A stretch of 44,397 bases of DNA from Aquificota bacterium (GCA_030950545.1 JAUZRJ010000081.1:1-44397), one strand, 5' to 3'. Shown: positions 9,714 through 21,234, numbered from the stretch's first letter. A program made the numbers and translations. Notes: generated by a model not told the origin, from the sequence alone.

Positions 9714-10166
9714 ATGAAGGTCATACTCACAAGGGATCTTGAAGGCTACGGTTTTTTTGGTGATATAGTTGAGGTCAAGGACGGGTTCGCCAACAACTAC
9801 CTGATCCCGAGGGGCTACGCCCTTCCCGCGACGGAAGGAAACGTAAGACACGTACAGGAGATCCTGAAACAGAAGAGGAGAAAGCTCGAAAGGGAAAGGA
9901 GGAAGGCGGAGGAGATAGCCAGAAAGCTGGAAGGTGTGGTCGTTCGTGTGGAGAAGCAGGCGGGAGAGGGTGGAAAGCTCTTCGGATCGGTCACCCCTGC
10001 GGATGTGGTCGAAGCTCTCAGAGAACAGGGCGTTGAGATCCAGAGGAAGATGGTGATCTTCCCCCACCCCATAAGGGAGGTAGGTGTTTATCCGGTAAAG
10101 ATAAGGGTTCACAGGGACGTAACCGTTGAGATCAAGGTCGATGTCAGACCGAAGGAGAAGGAATAA
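9714..10166 (+). CDS. rplI: 50S ribosomal protein L9
   Basis: MKVILTRDLEGYGFFGDIVEVKDGFANNYLIPRGYALPAT; start at 9714 after SD aggaggggtcc. Confidence 0.97.
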   Translation: MKVILTRDLEGYGFFGDIVEVKDGFANNYLIPRGYALPATEGNVRHVQEILKQKRRKLERERRKAEEIARKLEGVVVRVEKQAGEGGKLFGSVTPADVVEALREQGVEIQRKMVIFPHPIREVGVYPVKIRVHRDVTVEIKVDVRPKEKE

Positions 10167-10178
10167 ATTATTTGAACC

Positions 10179-11114
10179 ATGAAAGAGGTCGCGGTAGAGA
10201 AGAAGAGGATAGGGGTTCCGTTAGGCTTTATCCTGGCTCTGGGAGGTTTCCTGACAGCGGTCGGTCTCTCACTTCTTCCCTTTGACAACGTCTTCTGGTA
10301 CAGGTCCGCCATGTTAGCTTACGGACTGGGGTCCGTGGTCTACATAGCCCACGCTGTCCTCAGGGACAGGATAATAGGAGGGGTAGCCACAGGGGTTCTC
10401 TCTCTGGGACTTCTCCTCAACCTCACAGGCATGATAAGGAGGTCCATAGAGAGCTACCAGCTCGGTATATTCCATCCGCCCTGGAGCAACCTCTTTGAAG
10501 CCCTCACCTTCTGGAGCTTCATAGCGGGTTTTGTTTACCTCATCATAGAGAGGAAGTACGGCTTCAAGCTCATAGGAGCCTTTGTCCTCCCGGTTATATT
10601 CTTCACATCCGCCTTCGCCATATTCAAGGCTACCCACGAGATCCAGCCCCTCATGCCCGCCCTGAGGAGCTACTGGCTCTACATCCACGTCGTGACCGCC
10701 TTCACAGGTTATGCGGGATTTACGGTCGCCTTCGGAGGTGCGGTTGCGTATCTTATAAGGGAGTACCTCGGTAAGCACGAGAAGGTGAGGCGCTACCTGC
10801 CCTCACCTGAGATCCTCGACGAGATAACCTACAAGTCCATAGCCATAGTGTTTCCCGTGTGGACCGCCTCGATAATCCTGGGTGCCGCGTGGGCGAACGA
10901 GGCCTGGGGAGGGTACTGGAGCTGGGACCCCAAGGAGGTCTGGTCCCTTATAGTGTGGCTCTTCTTCGGAGCTTACCTGCACGCCCGCCAGCTGATGGGT
11001 TGGAGGGGCAAAAGAGTAGCTTGGATGGTCGTGGCGGGATTCGTGACCGTCCTGATATGCTTCTTTGCCATAAACCTGTACTTTCCGGGTCTTCACAGCT
11101 ACGCTACTGAGTGA
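10179..11114 (+). CDS. ccsA: Cytochrome c biogenesis protein CcsA (haem handling, WWD domain)
   Basis: Multi-TM; WGGYWSWDPKEVWSLIVWLFFGAYLHAR (WWD motif); HPPWSNLFEALTFWSF. Confidence 0.92.
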   Translation: MKEVAVEKKRIGVPLGFILALGGFLTAVGLSLLPFDNVFWYRSAMLAYGLGSVVYIAHAVLRDRIIGGVATGVLSLGLLLNLTGMIRRSIESYQLGIFHPPWSNLFEALTFWSFIAGFVYLIIERKYGFKLIGAFVLPVIFFTSAFAIFKATHEIQPLMPALRSYWLYIHVVTAFTGYAGFTVAFGGAVAYLIREYLGKHEKVRRYLPSPEILDEITYKSIAIVFPVWTASIILGAAWANEAWGGYWSWDPKEVWSLIVWLFFGAYLHARQLMGWRGKRVAWMVVAGFVTVLICFFAINLYFPGLHSYATE

Positions 11115-12321
11115 TCTCCCTTGTGATCCGGTGGGCGGTTTCGACCGCGGACCTGACCTTTTCGGGAGGGACTTTCAGGACCCTCGCCACCTTCCCTATG
11201 AGCCCGCTGTCCTCCGGGTCCTCCTCCAGAAGCTCGACTAAGGAGAGTATTAGCCCGAGCTCGTTATACCTCGTCTCGTAAGCCTCCACTATCTCCTCGT
11301 CTAAGTTGAGCTCCCTCGCTATGTCCTGAGGGTGTTCGCCCATAAGTTCGTCCATGAGTGAAAAGAGGCCGGTTATGTAAGCCTTGTCCTCCAGCCCGGG
11401 GGCATAGAGGCGGGCGAGCTCTTCCGACATGCTCGCCCTGAGGAGTGACCTCTTTATCAGCTCCTCCTCTTCATGCCCAGCAAAGAGCTCCGTTATGGCG
11501 AGTGCGAGGGTGAAGTTGGCCACGTTGTTTAGACTGAGAAGAGATATCGCGTCCTCCACGGAGTTTATCTCATGGGCACGCTCTTTGTACAGAGACTTCA
11601 CGAACCTGAGAAGTCTGTAAGTAGCTCCCACGTCCTGCTCTATAACCTCCGCAGCTTTCCTCAGGTCCCTCCTCTTCAGGGCTTCGTAGAGCTTTATCAC
11701 GGTGCTCTTCATGAAGTAGAGGCTCCTTATGTCTCTCAGGGGAACGGGTCTGGCGAGATAGTAGCCCTGGAAGTAGTCCACACCCGCCCTTTTGGCGCGG
11801 TCGTAGTCCTCCTCCGTTTCTATATGCTTGGCTATGACGCCTTTTCCGAGCTCCTTCAGGACGTTCATAACCTCCTTCAGCTCCTCTTCCGTGTAAACGA
11901 GCTCCCTCCAGTTTATCTTCACGAGGTGACACCTGCTCAGCAGGGGGAGGTAGTTGACCTTCTCAAATCCGAAGTCGTCTATACAGAAGATAAAGCCCCT
12001 GTCCACCAGCTCGTTGACCGCCCTTAGGAGCTCATTTGTTATGCTTCTGTTCTCAACAAGCTCTATGCCCACGTACTCGGGGGGCAAGAGTTCGAACATG
12101 GTCGCCTCTAAAAAGAGGGACGGGACGTTTATAAAGACGGGCTTTCCCCTGCCCACCTTCTCCGGGTTCAGGTCCGCAACGATGTTTATGGTTATAGATG
12201 TGGCCCTGAGGGGGTCAAGCCCCTCGGGAAACCTCTTGGTCTTTATGTCCTTCAGGGTAAGCTCGTAGAAGGCTACGTTACCTTCCCTGTCGAAGATGGG
12301 CTGTTTAAACAGAACGTACAT
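11104..12321 (-). CDS. EAL/HDOD signalling protein (YuxH-like)
   Basis: FKQPIFDREGNVAFYELTLKD, FCIDDFGFEKVNYLPLLSRCHLVKIN, then a C-terminal HDOD-like helical region (INSVEDAISLLSLNNVANFTLALAITELF). Confidence 0.82.
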   Translation of the reverse strand: MYVLFKQPIFDREGNVAFYELTLKDIKTKRFPEGLDPLRATSITINIVADLNPEKVGRGKPVFINVPSLFLEATMFELLPPEYVGIELVENRSITNELLRAVNELVDRGFIFCIDDFGFEKVNYLPLLSRCHLVKINWRELVYTEEELKEVMNVLKELGKGVIAKHIETEEDYDRAKRAGVDYFQGYYLARPVPLRDIRSLYFMKSTVIKLYEALKRRDLRKAAEVIEQDVGATYRLLRFVKSLYKERAHEINSVEDAISLLSLNNVANFTLALAITELFAGHEEEELIKRSLLRASMSEELARLYAPGLEDKAYITGLFSLMDELMGEHPQDIARELNLDEEIVEAYETRYNELGLILSLVELLEEDPEDSGLIGKVARVLKVPPEKVRSAVETAHRITREITQ

Positions 12322-12333
12322 ACTCTCATCATT

Positions 12334-13554
12334 TTATATAACGGAGTGTTCCCTGGCTTCTTTAATCTCCCCGACAAGGTAAAGGGAACCGAGGGCGAGC
12401 ACGTTCTCATCTATGGTCCAGACCTCCGCGGGAGTCCTCAGGACCTCCACCTTTCTAAAACCGATTTGCCTGGCCACCTTGTAGAGGTTGGCCACACTCT
12501 CACCCCTGTGGTAGCTCACCTGGGTGAGGTAGACGGTGTCCGTGTGTCTCCTTATTATCTGAAGGGATAGCTCCCACTCTTTATCTCTGAGGCCCGTGAA
12601 GAGTATGCGGACATCGAACACCCTGAGGGCCTCTTTGACGACCTTGGCGATGGCGTAAGGGTTATGGGACCCGTCCACTATGAGGAGCGGGTCTTCCCTC
12701 AGGACTTCCATCCTGCCTTCCCACCGTGCGTCCTCAAGGGCCTTCTTTGCCTTGGAGGGGTCAAGGTCTGTGAACAGATGGGAGGCGGTGAGGGCAAGGG
12801 CAGCGTTGTCCACCTGCCACTTACCCCAGAGACCGAGCCTCGCCCTGTCCAGGTGCAGGTCCTGAAAGCTGTAGTCCTCCAAAAAGGTGTCTGAACCTTC
12901 CACGCTTCCCGAGTAGGTGAAGTCCGCCCCCGCGACCACAAGGTTCTCAGCCCCGAGCTCCATAGCCCTGGTGTAGAGGGGATACCTTGAGCTTCCTATG
13001 ACCAGCGGTTTCCCTGGAACGCGGAGGTTCAGCTTGTCCTCCGCTATCTCCTCCACGTTTTTACCGAGCCATCTGGTGTGATCCCTTTCCGCATTTGTGA
13101 TCACAACCACTTCAGCACCACAGACCTTGGTCGCGTCCCACCTTCCGCCCATCCCCACCTCCATGACCGCAACGTCCACACCCTGGTCCGCAAAATAAAG
13201 GAGGGCTATAAGGACCGTCGCCTCAAAGTAGGTGAGCCTGAACCTCTCGAAGACACCTTTCAGGTCCTTTATGTAGTGGTTGAGCGTTTCGTCGGTTATC
13301 TGGTTCCCGTTCACCCTCCACCTTTCGTTTTCCGAAACCAGATGGGGGGATACGAACCAGCCCGTTTTGAAACCGTGATATCTTAAGATCCTCTCCAGAA
13401 ACGCGCAGGTGGACCCTTTGCCGTTCGTCCCCCCGACGAGCACAGCGGGAAACCTCCTCTGGGGGTTGCCCACATAGTCCACCGCCTCTTTAATCCTTTT
13501 CAGAGTGGGAACTATGTTGTAGTCCCTTCCCCTGTAAAGGTCCCAGAGCTTCAT
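12334..13554 (-). CDS. folC: Folylpolyglutamate synthase / dihydrofolate synthase
   Basis: VLVGGTNGKGSTCAFLERIL, SPHLVSENERWRVNG, VAVMEVGMGGRWDATKV, LIVDGSHNPYAI. Confidence 0.93.
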   Translation of the reverse strand: MKLWDLYRGRDYNIVPTLKRIKEAVDYVGNPQRRFPAVLVGGTNGKGSTCAFLERILRYHGFKTGWFVSPHLVSENERWRVNGNQITDETLNHYIKDLKGVFERFRLTYFEATVLIALLYFADQGVDVAVMEVGMGGRWDATKVCGAEVVVITNAERDHTRWLGKNVEEIAEDKLNLRVPGKPLVIGSSRYPLYTRAMELGAENLVVAGADFTYSGSVEGSDTFLEDYSFQDLHLDRARLGLWGKWQVDNAALALTASHLFTDLDPSKAKKALEDARWEGRMEVLREDPLLIVDGSHNPYAIAKVVKEALRVFDVRILFTGLRDKEWELSLQIIRRHTDTVYLTQVSYHRGESVANLYKVARQIGFRKVEVLRTPAEVWTIDENVLALGSLYLVGEIKEAREHSVI

Positions 13555-13626
13555 GGGAGATGAAATTTAGAGTACATCAACCTCTTTTCAAGTTAAAATG
13601 ACCAGAAACACTTAGGAGGTGGAAGG

Positions 13627-14928
13627 TTGAGGAGGTATACGCTTCCCGAGACGGAGATCCCGAAAAAGTGGTTGAACATACTCCCCCTGCTTCCAGAACC
13701 GCTGGACCCTCCCCTTGACCCCGAGACCAGGGAACCCGTCTCCCCCGACAAGCTCCTGGCTATCTTTCCAGAACCCCTTGTGGAGCAGGAGGTATCGGAT
13801 AAGGAGTGGGTGGACATACCCGAGGAGGTTCTTAACGTTTACTCCCTCTGGAGACCCACACCCCTTCACAGGGCGAAAAACCTTGAGGAGTATCTGGGAA
13901 CTCCCGCCAAGATCTTCTACAAGAACGAGAGTGTCTCTCCGCCCGGGTCCCACAAGCCAAACACCGCGGTGGCCCAGGCTTACTACAACAGGATATCCGG
14001 CGTGAAGAGGCTAACCACGGAGACGGGAGCGGGTCAGTGGGGAAGCGCCCTCTCCTTTGCGACGCAGTTCTTCGGCCTTGAGTGCAGGGTTTACATGGTC
14101 AGGGTAAGCTACAACCAGAAGCCCTACAGAAGGGTACTCATGGAGACCTGGGGTGCGGAGGTGGTGCCTTCGCCCAGCCCGAACACAGAAGCAGGCAGGA
14201 GGTTCTACGAGAAGGACTCCGAACACCCGGGGAGTCTGGGAATAGCCATAAGTGAGGCTATCGAAGAGGCGGTAACCAGAGAGGACACAAAGTACTCCCT
14301 CGGAAGCGTCCTGAACCACGTCCTCCTGCACCAGACAGTTATAGGTCTTGAAGCGAAGAGGCAGATGGAGGAGGCAGGGTTGTACCCCGATGTAGTTATA
14401 GGTGCGGTTGGGGGCGGTTCAAACTTCGCAGGGCTCTCCTTACCCTTTATAGCGGACAAGCTGAGGGGTGAAAGGCCCGACCTTGAGGTCATAGCGGTAG
14501 AACCCACCGCCTGCCCGACCCTCACAAAAGGCGAGTACAGATACGACTTCGGAGACACAGTCGGACTTACACCCCTGATAAAGATGTACACCTTAGGACA
14601 CGAGTTCGTACCTCCGCCGATCCACGCGGGAGGTCTCAGATACCACGGGGACGCTCCTATAGTTTGCAAGCTCTACGACCTCGGGTACATATCCGCGGTC
14701 GCCTACAGCCAGAGGAAGGTGTTCGAAGCAGCTCTTATGTTCGCCAGGACCGAGGGTATAGTCCCAGCTCCCGAGTCCGCCCACGCCATCAGGAAGGCTA
14801 TAGACGTGGCTCTTGAGTGCAGGGAAACGGGGGAGGAGAAGGTTATACTCTTCAACCTCTCAGGACACGGCTACTTTGACCTGTCCGCCTATGAAAGGTA
14901 CCTGAAAGGTGAGCTCGAAGACACCTGA
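13627..14928 (+). CDS. trpB2: Tryptophan synthase beta-like, TrpB2 type (TTG start)
   Basis: [68 protein letters not shown]; length and N-terminus fit TrpB2. SD aggaggtgg. Confidence 0.9.
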   Translation: MRRYTLPETEIPKKWLNILPLLPEPLDPPLDPETREPVSPDKLLAIFPEPLVEQEVSDKEWVDIPEEVLNVYSLWRPTPLHRAKNLEEYLGTPAKIFYKNESVSPPGSHKPNTAVAQAYYNRISGVKRLTTETGAGQWGSALSFATQFFGLECRVYMVRVSYNQKPYRRVLMETWGAEVVPSPSPNTEAGRRFYEKDSEHPGSLGIAISEAIEEAVTREDTKYSLGSVLNHVLLHQTVIGLEAKRQMEEAGLYPDVVIGAVGGGSNFAGLSLPFIADKLRGERPDLEVIAVEPTACPTLTKGEYRYDFGDTVGLTPLIKMYTLGHEFVPPPIHAGGLRYHGDAPIVCKLYDLGYISAVAYSQRKVFEAALMFARTEGIVPAPESAHAIRKAIDVALECRETGEEKVILFNLSGHGYFDLSAYERYLKGELEDT

Positions 14929-14947
14929 GCGCTATATTTAAATTCCC

Positions 14948-15625
14948 ATGATCCGCAGGGTCTTCCAGATATTCCGTGAGAAGGGCGGTCTTCTGAAGGC
15001 CCTTGACCTCTGGGACTGGTACGAGAACCTGGAGCCCAGATACCAGAAGGCCATAAAGAAGTATTACTCCATCAAGGTGATCAAAAACCTGAACTTCCCC
15101 TACAAGGCGAAGCACTTCGACAGCGGAGAGGTGGAAAGACCCCTCTACACGAAGAGGACCTTTCTGGCGACCATAGCCCAGACCGCACTACTCGAAGGTG
15201 ACTACGGGTTTGCGGAGTGGCTCTACAACGAAGCACTGAAGCAGGAAGGCACCCCCTACGAAGCCCACCTCATATACAACGACCTGCTGCTCCTCGCCCA
15301 GAAGATCAGGGACTTCGATAAGATGAAGAGGTACTGCGAGGAGGATATAAAGATCTACCCCCAGTATAAGGAGGAGCTAAAGAACAAGTGGGGAGGGAAG
15401 CTACCCCAGATAAACACCTTTGAGGTTTACGTCTACCTTCTCGAGAGGGAGGGGAAGATAAGGGAATCCCTTGAGTTTGTTGAGTTCATTAAACGGGAAG
15501 GTATAACCTATCCTTACTATGATGAGGTAAAGGAGAGGCTCATCGGGAAGATCGGAGATGAAGGCAACGAGCAGGGTGGTCAGGAAGGTCATAAGGCTAC
15601 AGAGGGAGGAGAGGATAATCCCTGA
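14948..15625 (+). CDS. Uncharacterised TPR-like protein
   Basis: Helical repeats (LATIAQTALLEGDYGFAEWLYNEALKQ...; YVYLLEREGKIRESLEFVEFIKREG); its C-terminus overlaps the tilS start by ~68 nt. Confidence 0.65.
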   Translation: MIRRVFQIFREKGGLLKALDLWDWYENLEPRYQKAIKKYYSIKVIKNLNFPYKAKHFDSGEVERPLYTKRTFLATIAQTALLEGDYGFAEWLYNEALKQEGTPYEAHLIYNDLLLLAQKIRDFDKMKRYCEEDIKIYPQYKEELKNKWGGKLPQINTFEVYVYLLEREGKIRESLEFVEFIKREGITYPYYDEVKERLIGKIGDEGNEQGGQEGHKATEGGEDNP

Positions 15626-16514
15626 AGGCTCATCGGTTCTCGTGGCCTTCTCGGGGGGCGTGGACTCGGTGGTCCTCGTTGAGGTCCTTCTGGAGCTCAA
15701 GGGCTTTTTCAGGCTGAAGAGGATAGCCCTCGCCCACTTTAACCACATGATCAGGAAAGAGGCGGAAAGAGACGAAGAGTTCTGCAGAACCTTTGCGGAG
15801 GCCAGGGGTCTGGAGATATTCACGGGAAGGGAAAACGTTAAGGAGTTCGCGAGAAAAGAGGGAAAGAGCCTGGAAGAGGCGGGGAGGGATCTCAGGTACA
15901 GGTTCCTGAGGGAGGTCAAAAAGAGGGAAGGTTTTGACCTTATAGCGACGGCCCACCACCTCACGGATATGGTTGAGACCGCTATCCTGTGGATGGTGAG
16001 AGGTTCGGGCGTAGAAGGGATCCTGGGCTTTGAACCGAGGGAAGGGGACGTCGTCAGACCCCTTTACAGGGTCAGTAAGGAGGAGATCCTCGAGTTCGCG
16101 AAGGCTAAAGGTCTTTCCTGGGTGGAGGACAGGACCAACTACGACATGAGGTTCTTCAGAAACAGGATAAGGCACAGGGTCATACCCGTCCTCAAAACCG
16201 CCAACAGGAACCTCGAGGAGACCTTCCTCAGGATGAGGGAGATCCTGAAGAGGGAGGACGAACTCCTGAAGAGGCTCTCCCGGAAAGTACTCGAAGAGGC
16301 ACGGGAGGGAGACGAATGCCTGAAGGTTTCGAGGCTCCGCTCTGAGGATGTAGCCCTCCAGAGGAGGGTCATAAGGGACTGGGCGGGTGTAAGGAACCTC
16401 TCCAAGGTCGAGCAGGTGAGGAGTCTCCTGCGGAGAGGAGGTGAGGTGAACCTGGGAGGAGGGCTTCTGGTGAGGAGGAGAGGCCCCCTCCTTTGCTTGA
16501 AAAAGTCAACCTGA
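15558..16514 (+). CDS. tilS: tRNA(Ile)-lysidine synthase
   Basis: SSVLVAFSGGVDSVVLVEVLL (PP-loop), ALAHFNHMIRKEAERDEEFC, ATAHHLTDMVETAILWMVRGSG. Confidence 0.94.
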   Translation: MKATSRVVRKVIRLQREERIIPEGSSVLVAFSGGVDSVVLVEVLLELKGFFRLKRIALAHFNHMIRKEAERDEEFCRTFAEARGLEIFTGRENVKEFARKEGKSLEEAGRDLRYRFLREVKKREGFDLIATAHHLTDMVETAILWMVRGSGVEGILGFEPREGDVVRPLYRVSKEEILEFAKAKGLSWVEDRTNYDMRFFRNRIRHRVIPVLKTANRNLEETFLRMREILKREDELLKRLSRKVLEEAREGDECLKVSRLRSEDVALQRRVIRDWAGVRNLSKVEQVRSLLRRGGEVNLGGGLLVRRRGPLLCLKKST

Positions 16515-16547
16515 GACCCTATCTTCTATTTCTACGGGGGTTTTGAG

Positions 16548-18446
16548 GTGCAGATGTTCAAGAGCTTCTTCGTCTGGATTCTGATCATAGGTGCCACGAT
16601 CGTCGCCTTTAACATCTTCGAGCAGAGACACGAGATGGCCACCAAGATCCCCCTCACAAGCTTCGTTCAGCTCCTCGAGGAGGAAAAGATCCAGGAGGCA
16701 AAGGTAAAGGGTAAAACGATAATAGCCACAACCAAGGACGGCCAGAGGGTAGAGACCGCAATACCTCCCGGCTCTACCATAGTGGACGAGATGGTGAAGA
16801 AGGGTATAAGGGTGGAGGTGGACACGGGTGATTCGGGAGCGGGCTGGCTGATAAACCTGTTCATCTCCTGGCTTCCCATACTCCTCTTCATAGGCATATG
16901 GATAGCCCTGATGAGGCAGATGAGCGGTGGAGGAGGTGCCAACGGGCCGGGAAGGGCCTTCTCCTTCGGGAAGAGCAGGGCAAAGGTCTACATAGAGGAG
17001 AAGCCCAAGGTCACCTTTGAAGACGTCGCTGGCATAGATGAGGTGAAGGAGGAGGTCAGGGAGATAATAGAGTATCTTAAGGACCCTGTAAAGTTCCAGA
17101 AGCTGGGCGGAAGACCACCCAAGGGTGTACTCCTCTACGGTGAGCCGGGCGTGGGTAAGACCCTCCTCGCCAAGGCTATAGCGGGTGAGGCTCACGTTCC
17201 CTTCATATCGGTTTCGGGCTCCGACTTTGTGGAGATGTTCGTGGGTGTGGGTGCTGCAAGGGTGAGGGACCTCTTTGAAACCGCCAAAAAGCACGCTCCC
17301 TGCATAATCTTCATAGACGAGATAGACGCGGTAGGAAGGTCAAGGGGTGTTATAAACCTCGGCGGAGGCCACGACGAGAGGGAACAGACCTTGAACCAGC
17401 TCCTCGTGGAAATGGACGGCTTCGATACCTCAGAGGGGATCATAGTGATAGCGGCGACCAACAGACCAGACATCCTGGACCCAGCCCTCCTGAGGCCTGG
17501 GCGGTTCGACAGGCAGATATTTATACCGAGGCCTGACGTTAAGGGAAGGTACGCGATCCTCAAGGTCCATGCCAAGAACAAGAAGCTGGCGGAGGACGTT
17601 GACCTGGAGCTCGTCGCCAGAGCAACACCCGGCTTTACGGGTGCGGACCTTGAGAACCTTCTCAACGAGGCAGCCCTCCTAGCGGCGAGAAAGGGTAAGG
17701 AAAAGATCTCAATGGAAGAGGTGGAGGAGGCCATAGACAGGATAACCATGGGCCTTGAGAGGAAAGGCATGGCGATATCGCCCAAGGAGAAGGAGAAGAT
17801 AGCCTACCACGAGGCGGGACATGCCCTGGTTGCCCTCATGACAGAAGACTCCGACCCCGTCCACAAGGTTTCCATAATACCCAGGGGTATGGCCCTCGGA
17901 GTTACCCAGCAACTTCCCATAGACGACAAACACCTCTACGACAGGAAGACCCTGTTCTCCAGACTGCTCGTCATGATGGGGGGAAGGGCGGCGGAAGAGG
18001 TGTTCTACGGGAAAGACGGTATAACCACCGGAGCGGAGAACGACCTCCAGAGGGCCACCGAACTCGCCTACAAGATGGTATCCATGTGGGGTATGAGCGA
18101 TAAGGTCGGACCCATAGCCATAAAGAAGGTGTCAAACCCCTTCATAGGGGGTATGACCAACAGCGTGGAGACGAGCCCGGACCTCATGAGGGAGATAGAC
18201 GAAGAGGTGAAGAAGATCCTCACGGAGGCTTACCAGACCGCCAAGAACATCATAGAGACCCACAGAGAACCTCTGAGGGCGGTCGTTAAGAAGCTCCTCG
18301 AGAAGGAGACCATAACCTGCGAGGAGTTCATAGAGGTTCTGAAGCTGTACGGTGTTGAGGTGAAGAACGGGTGCAAGAAGGAGGAGACGAAGACCTTTGA
18401 GACCAAGGAAGAGGAGTTTAAGGAGAAGAAGGAGGAGGTGGTCTGA
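16548..18446 (+). CDS. ftsH: ATP-dependent zinc metalloprotease FtsH
   Basis: [55 protein letters not shown] also possible at 16554. Confidence 0.97.
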   Translation: MQMFKSFFVWILIIGATIVAFNIFEQRHEMATKIPLTSFVQLLEEEKIQEAKVKGKTIIATTKDGQRVETAIPPGSTIVDEMVKKGIRVEVDTGDSGAGWLINLFISWLPILLFIGIWIALMRQMSGGGGANGPGRAFSFGKSRAKVYIEEKPKVTFEDVAGIDEVKEEVREIIEYLKDPVKFQKLGGRPPKGVLLYGEPGVGKTLLAKAIAGEAHVPFISVSGSDFVEMFVGVGAARVRDLFETAKKHAPCIIFIDEIDAVGRSRGVINLGGGHDEREQTLNQLLVEMDGFDTSEGIIVIAATNRPDILDPALLRPGRFDRQIFIPRPDVKGRYAILKVHAKNKKLAEDVDLELVARATPGFTGADLENLLNEAALLAARKGKEKISMEEVEEAIDRITMGLERKGMAISPKEKEKIAYHEAGHALVALMTEDSDPVHKVSIIPRGMALGVTQQLPIDDKHLYDRKTLFSRLLVMMGGRAAEEVFYGKDGITTGAENDLQRATELAYKMVSMWGMSDKVGPIAIKKVSNPFIGGMTNSVETSPDLMREIDEEVKKILTEAYQTAKNIIETHREPLRAVVKKLLEKETITCEEFIEVLKLYGVEVKNGCKKEETKTFETKEEEFKEKKEEVV

Positions 18447-19744
18447 TGGGTATGACTATAACCGAGAAGATCCTCGCGGATCATGCGGGGAAGAAGGAGG
18501 TCAGGCCGGGTGACCTCATAACCGCTAAGATAGACCTCGCGATGGCCAACGACGTCACCGCCCCCTTGGCCATAAAGATCCTCGAAAAGTACGGCATAGA
18601 CAGGGTCTTTGACCCGGAAAAGATAGCCCTTGTTCTCTCCCACTTCGTTCCGGCCAAGGACATAAAGTCCGCGGAGCAGGCGAAGATAGTGAGGGACTTT
18701 GCCAAGAGGCACAGGATAAGGTGGTTCTTCGAAGAGGGAGAAGGTATAGAGCACACGATCCTGCCCGAGGAGGGGATAGTTGTCCCCGGAGACCTGGTGG
18801 TGGGTGCGGACTCCCACACCTGCACCTACGGGGGTATAGGCGCCTTCGCAACCGGAGTGGGCTCCACGGACATAGCATACGCCATGGCGACGGGAGAGAT
18901 ATGGCTGAAGGTTCCCGAGTCCATGAAGTTCATATTCTACGGAAAACTTAAACCCTGGGTAACGGGTAAGGACCTCATACTTCACACCATAGGTCAGATA
19001 GGGGTCGACGGCGCACTCTACAGGGCGATGGAGTTCGAGGGAGAGACCATAAAGGAGCTTTCCATAGACCAGAGGCTCACCATAACCAACATGGCTATAG
19101 AGGCAGGAGGAAAGAGCGGGATAATAGCTCCTGATGAGAAGACCTTAGAGTACGTGAAAGCGAGGGCTAAAAAGGAGTGGAAGGTTTACACCTCGGACCC
19201 CGATGCGGAGTACCACTCCGTTTACGAGTGGGATGCGGGTAAGATAGAACCCCTCGTCGCCTGGCCATACCTTCCTTCGAACGTTCACCCTGTGTCCGAA
19301 TCCACCCACATAAGCGTAGACCAGGCCTTCATAGGCTCCTGCACCAACGGAAGGCTTGAGGACCTCAGGCTCGCCGCCAAGGTCTTTGAGTCTGCTTTGA
19401 AGCAGGGGAAGAAGGTACACCCCTATGTGAGGTGCATAGTCATACCCGCCTCCAAGAAGGTTTACATGCGGGCCATGAGGGAAGGGCTTATAGACATATT
19501 TATGGAAGCGGGGTGTGTGGTCTCCACCTCCACCTGCGGACCCTGTCTGGGAGGACACATGGGGGTTCTGGCGGAAGGGGAGAGGTGCATATCCACCTCA
19601 AACAGGAACTTTCCCGGAAGGATGGGACACCCGAAGGCGGAGGCGTATCTGGCCAATCCCGCGGTGGTCGCAGCGAGCGCGGTCCTCGGGAGGATAGCCC
19701 ATCCGGAAGAGGTTGTGAAGGCTGAGGAGCTGGTGGGGGCTTAG
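18446..19744 (+). CDS. leuC: 3-isopropylmalate dehydratase large subunit (LeuC family)
   Basis: TITEKILADHAGKKEVRPGDLI, VVGADSHTCTYGGIGAFATGVGSTD, AFIGSCTNGRLEDLR, CGPCLGGHMGVLAEGE, SNRNFPGRMGHP. Confidence 0.92.
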   Translation: MGMTITEKILADHAGKKEVRPGDLITAKIDLAMANDVTAPLAIKILEKYGIDRVFDPEKIALVLSHFVPAKDIKSAEQAKIVRDFAKRHRIRWFFEEGEGIEHTILPEEGIVVPGDLVVGADSHTCTYGGIGAFATGVGSTDIAYAMATGEIWLKVPESMKFIFYGKLKPWVTGKDLILHTIGQIGVDGALYRAMEFEGETIKELSIDQRLTITNMAIEAGGKSGIIAPDEKTLEYVKARAKKEWKVYTSDPDAEYHSVYEWDAGKIEPLVAWPYLPSNVHPVSESTHISVDQAFIGSCTNGRLEDLRLAAKVFESALKQGKKVHPYVRCIVIPASKKVYMRAMREGLIDIFMEAGCVVSTSTCGPCLGGHMGVLAEGERCISTSNRNFPGRMGHPKAEAYLANPAVVAASAVLGRIAHPEEVVKAEELVGA

Positions 19745-20070
19745 AAGGTCTCAAAGAGCCACTCCGCAACCCTTTCCTTCTCCTTCTCGCTCATACTCCT
19801 CCCGACAGGGGGCATCACACCGAAGACCATGTAGGTCATAGGCATGCACACCCCCTTATCGGGGGAAGGTTTGGTTATGTAGTCCTTTACAAACCTAACA
19901 AATTCTTCCCTTTTCGGATAAAAGAGCTTGACCCTGTAGGCGACCATGCTCATGGGCGGAGCCTTCAGGGGAGGAGGGTATAAGGAGTGGCAGGAGGAGC
20001 AGTATCTTTTGTAGACCTCGAAGCCCTCAGCACCAAACACGAAGAAGGGCATAAGCAGTAGAGCGAGCAT
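19741..20070 (-). CDS. Small periplasmic c-type cytochrome
   Basis: Signal peptide MLALLLMPFFVFGAEG, haem motif YCSSCH, possible Met ligand in MPMTYMVFGVMPP. Confidence 0.82.
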   Translation of the reverse strand: MLALLLMPFFVFGAEGFEVYKRYCSSCHSLYPPPLKAPPMSMVAYRVKLFYPKREEFVRFVKDYITKPSPDKGVCMPMTYMVFGVMPPVGRSMSEKEKERVAEWLFETF

Positions 20071-20087
20071 ATAATTAATTTACTCCG

Positions 20088-20921
20088 ATGCTCGGAATAA
20101 TAGGAGGAAGCGGTCTTTACTCCTTAGAGGGCGTAAGGATCGTGGACGAGGTCTTCCCCGAGACCCCCTTCGGCGAACCTTCATCACCCCTCACCGTTGC
20201 GGAGGTGGAGGGCAGGCGGGTGGTCTTTCTTGCGAGGCACGGGAAGGACCACTCCTTACCGCCACATCTGGTCCCTTACAGGGCGAACCTGTGGGCTATG
20301 AGGGAGCTGGGTGTTGAGAGGGTCCTGGGTGTCTCCGCGGTCGGCGGTATAAACAGAGACCTAATGCCCGGGGACCTCTTCATACCCACAAGTTTTATCG
20401 ACCTCACCAGAAGCAGGGAGAGGACCTTCTACGAGGGAAGGTTCTCAAAGAAGGTGGAGGGTGAGGACAGGGTGGCGAGGCTCATGAGGGAGGGTAAGGT
20501 CGTCCACGTTGACGTCTCCGACCCTTACTGCCCCGAGATGAGGAACACCCTGGACAGGATCCTGAGGGACCTTTCGCTGAGGTACGTTCACGGTGGAGTG
20601 TACGTCTGCACTGAGGGACCAAGGTTCGAGACCACAGCGGAGATACGTATGATAGATAAGCTGGGCGGTGATGTGGTCGGCATGACGGGTGTACCCGAGG
20701 TGGTCCTGGCGAAAGAGCTCCGGATGTGCTACGCATCTCTCTGCGTTGTGTCGAACCCGGCAGCGGGCATATCGGAGAACAGACTGACGAGCGAGGAAGT
20801 CCTGGAGATGATGGCGGAGAAGGAGGAGGATATAAGAAGGGTTGTCCTGGAGTTCGTGAGGAGAGTTCCACAGAGCAGGTCCTGCCCGTGTCCCGGCTCC
20901 CTGGAGGGGGCGGAGGTTTGA
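20088..20921 (+). CDS. mtnP: S-methyl-5'-thioadenosine phosphorylase (purine nucleoside phosphorylase family)
   Basis: [83 protein letters not shown]. Confidence 0.93.
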   Translation: MLGIIGGSGLYSLEGVRIVDEVFPETPFGEPSSPLTVAEVEGRRVVFLARHGKDHSLPPHLVPYRANLWAMRELGVERVLGVSAVGGINRDLMPGDLFIPTSFIDLTRSRERTFYEGRFSKKVEGEDRVARLMREGKVVHVDVSDPYCPEMRNTLDRILRDLSLRYVHGGVYVCTEGPRFETTAEIRMIDKLGGDVVGMTGVPEVVLAKELRMCYASLCVVSNPAAGISENRLTSEEVLEMMAEKEEDIRRVVLEFVRRVPQSRSCPCPGSLEGAEV

Positions 20922-21223
20922 GTCTTCAGGAGCTGAACTTTCCGGAGTCCGTAAGGACCGCTGGGCTCGGCGGTGCGGTGGGCTTCTTGGTGGGGTTCAC
21001 CTTGAAGAGGGCCTTCAGGATGTTCATCGTCTTTCTGGGCATATACCTTCTCTCACTCCTCTGGCTCTCCGACCTCGGGCTGATAGCGGTAAGGTGGTCC
21101 GAGATGGACAGGTTTCTGGGGGAGGTCCTGACATCCATTTCCGAGCTTGCGGGCTGGCTGGTCAGAACCCTTCCCTTTACGGGGAGCTTCCTAGCGGGGT
21201 TCCTGCTGGGTCTGAAATTATAA
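20918..21223 (+). CDS. FUN14-family small membrane protein (TTG start)
   Basis: [40 protein letters not shown]...[20 protein letters not shown] at 20918 overlaps the mtnP stop, SD ggaggt. Confidence 0.7.
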   Translation: MSLQELNFPESVRTAGLGGAVGFLVGFTLKRAFRMFIVFLGIYLLSLLWLSDLGLIAVRWSEMDRFLGEVLTSISELAGWLVRTLPFTGSFLAGFLLGLKL

Positions 21224-21234
21224 TATTGACCATC

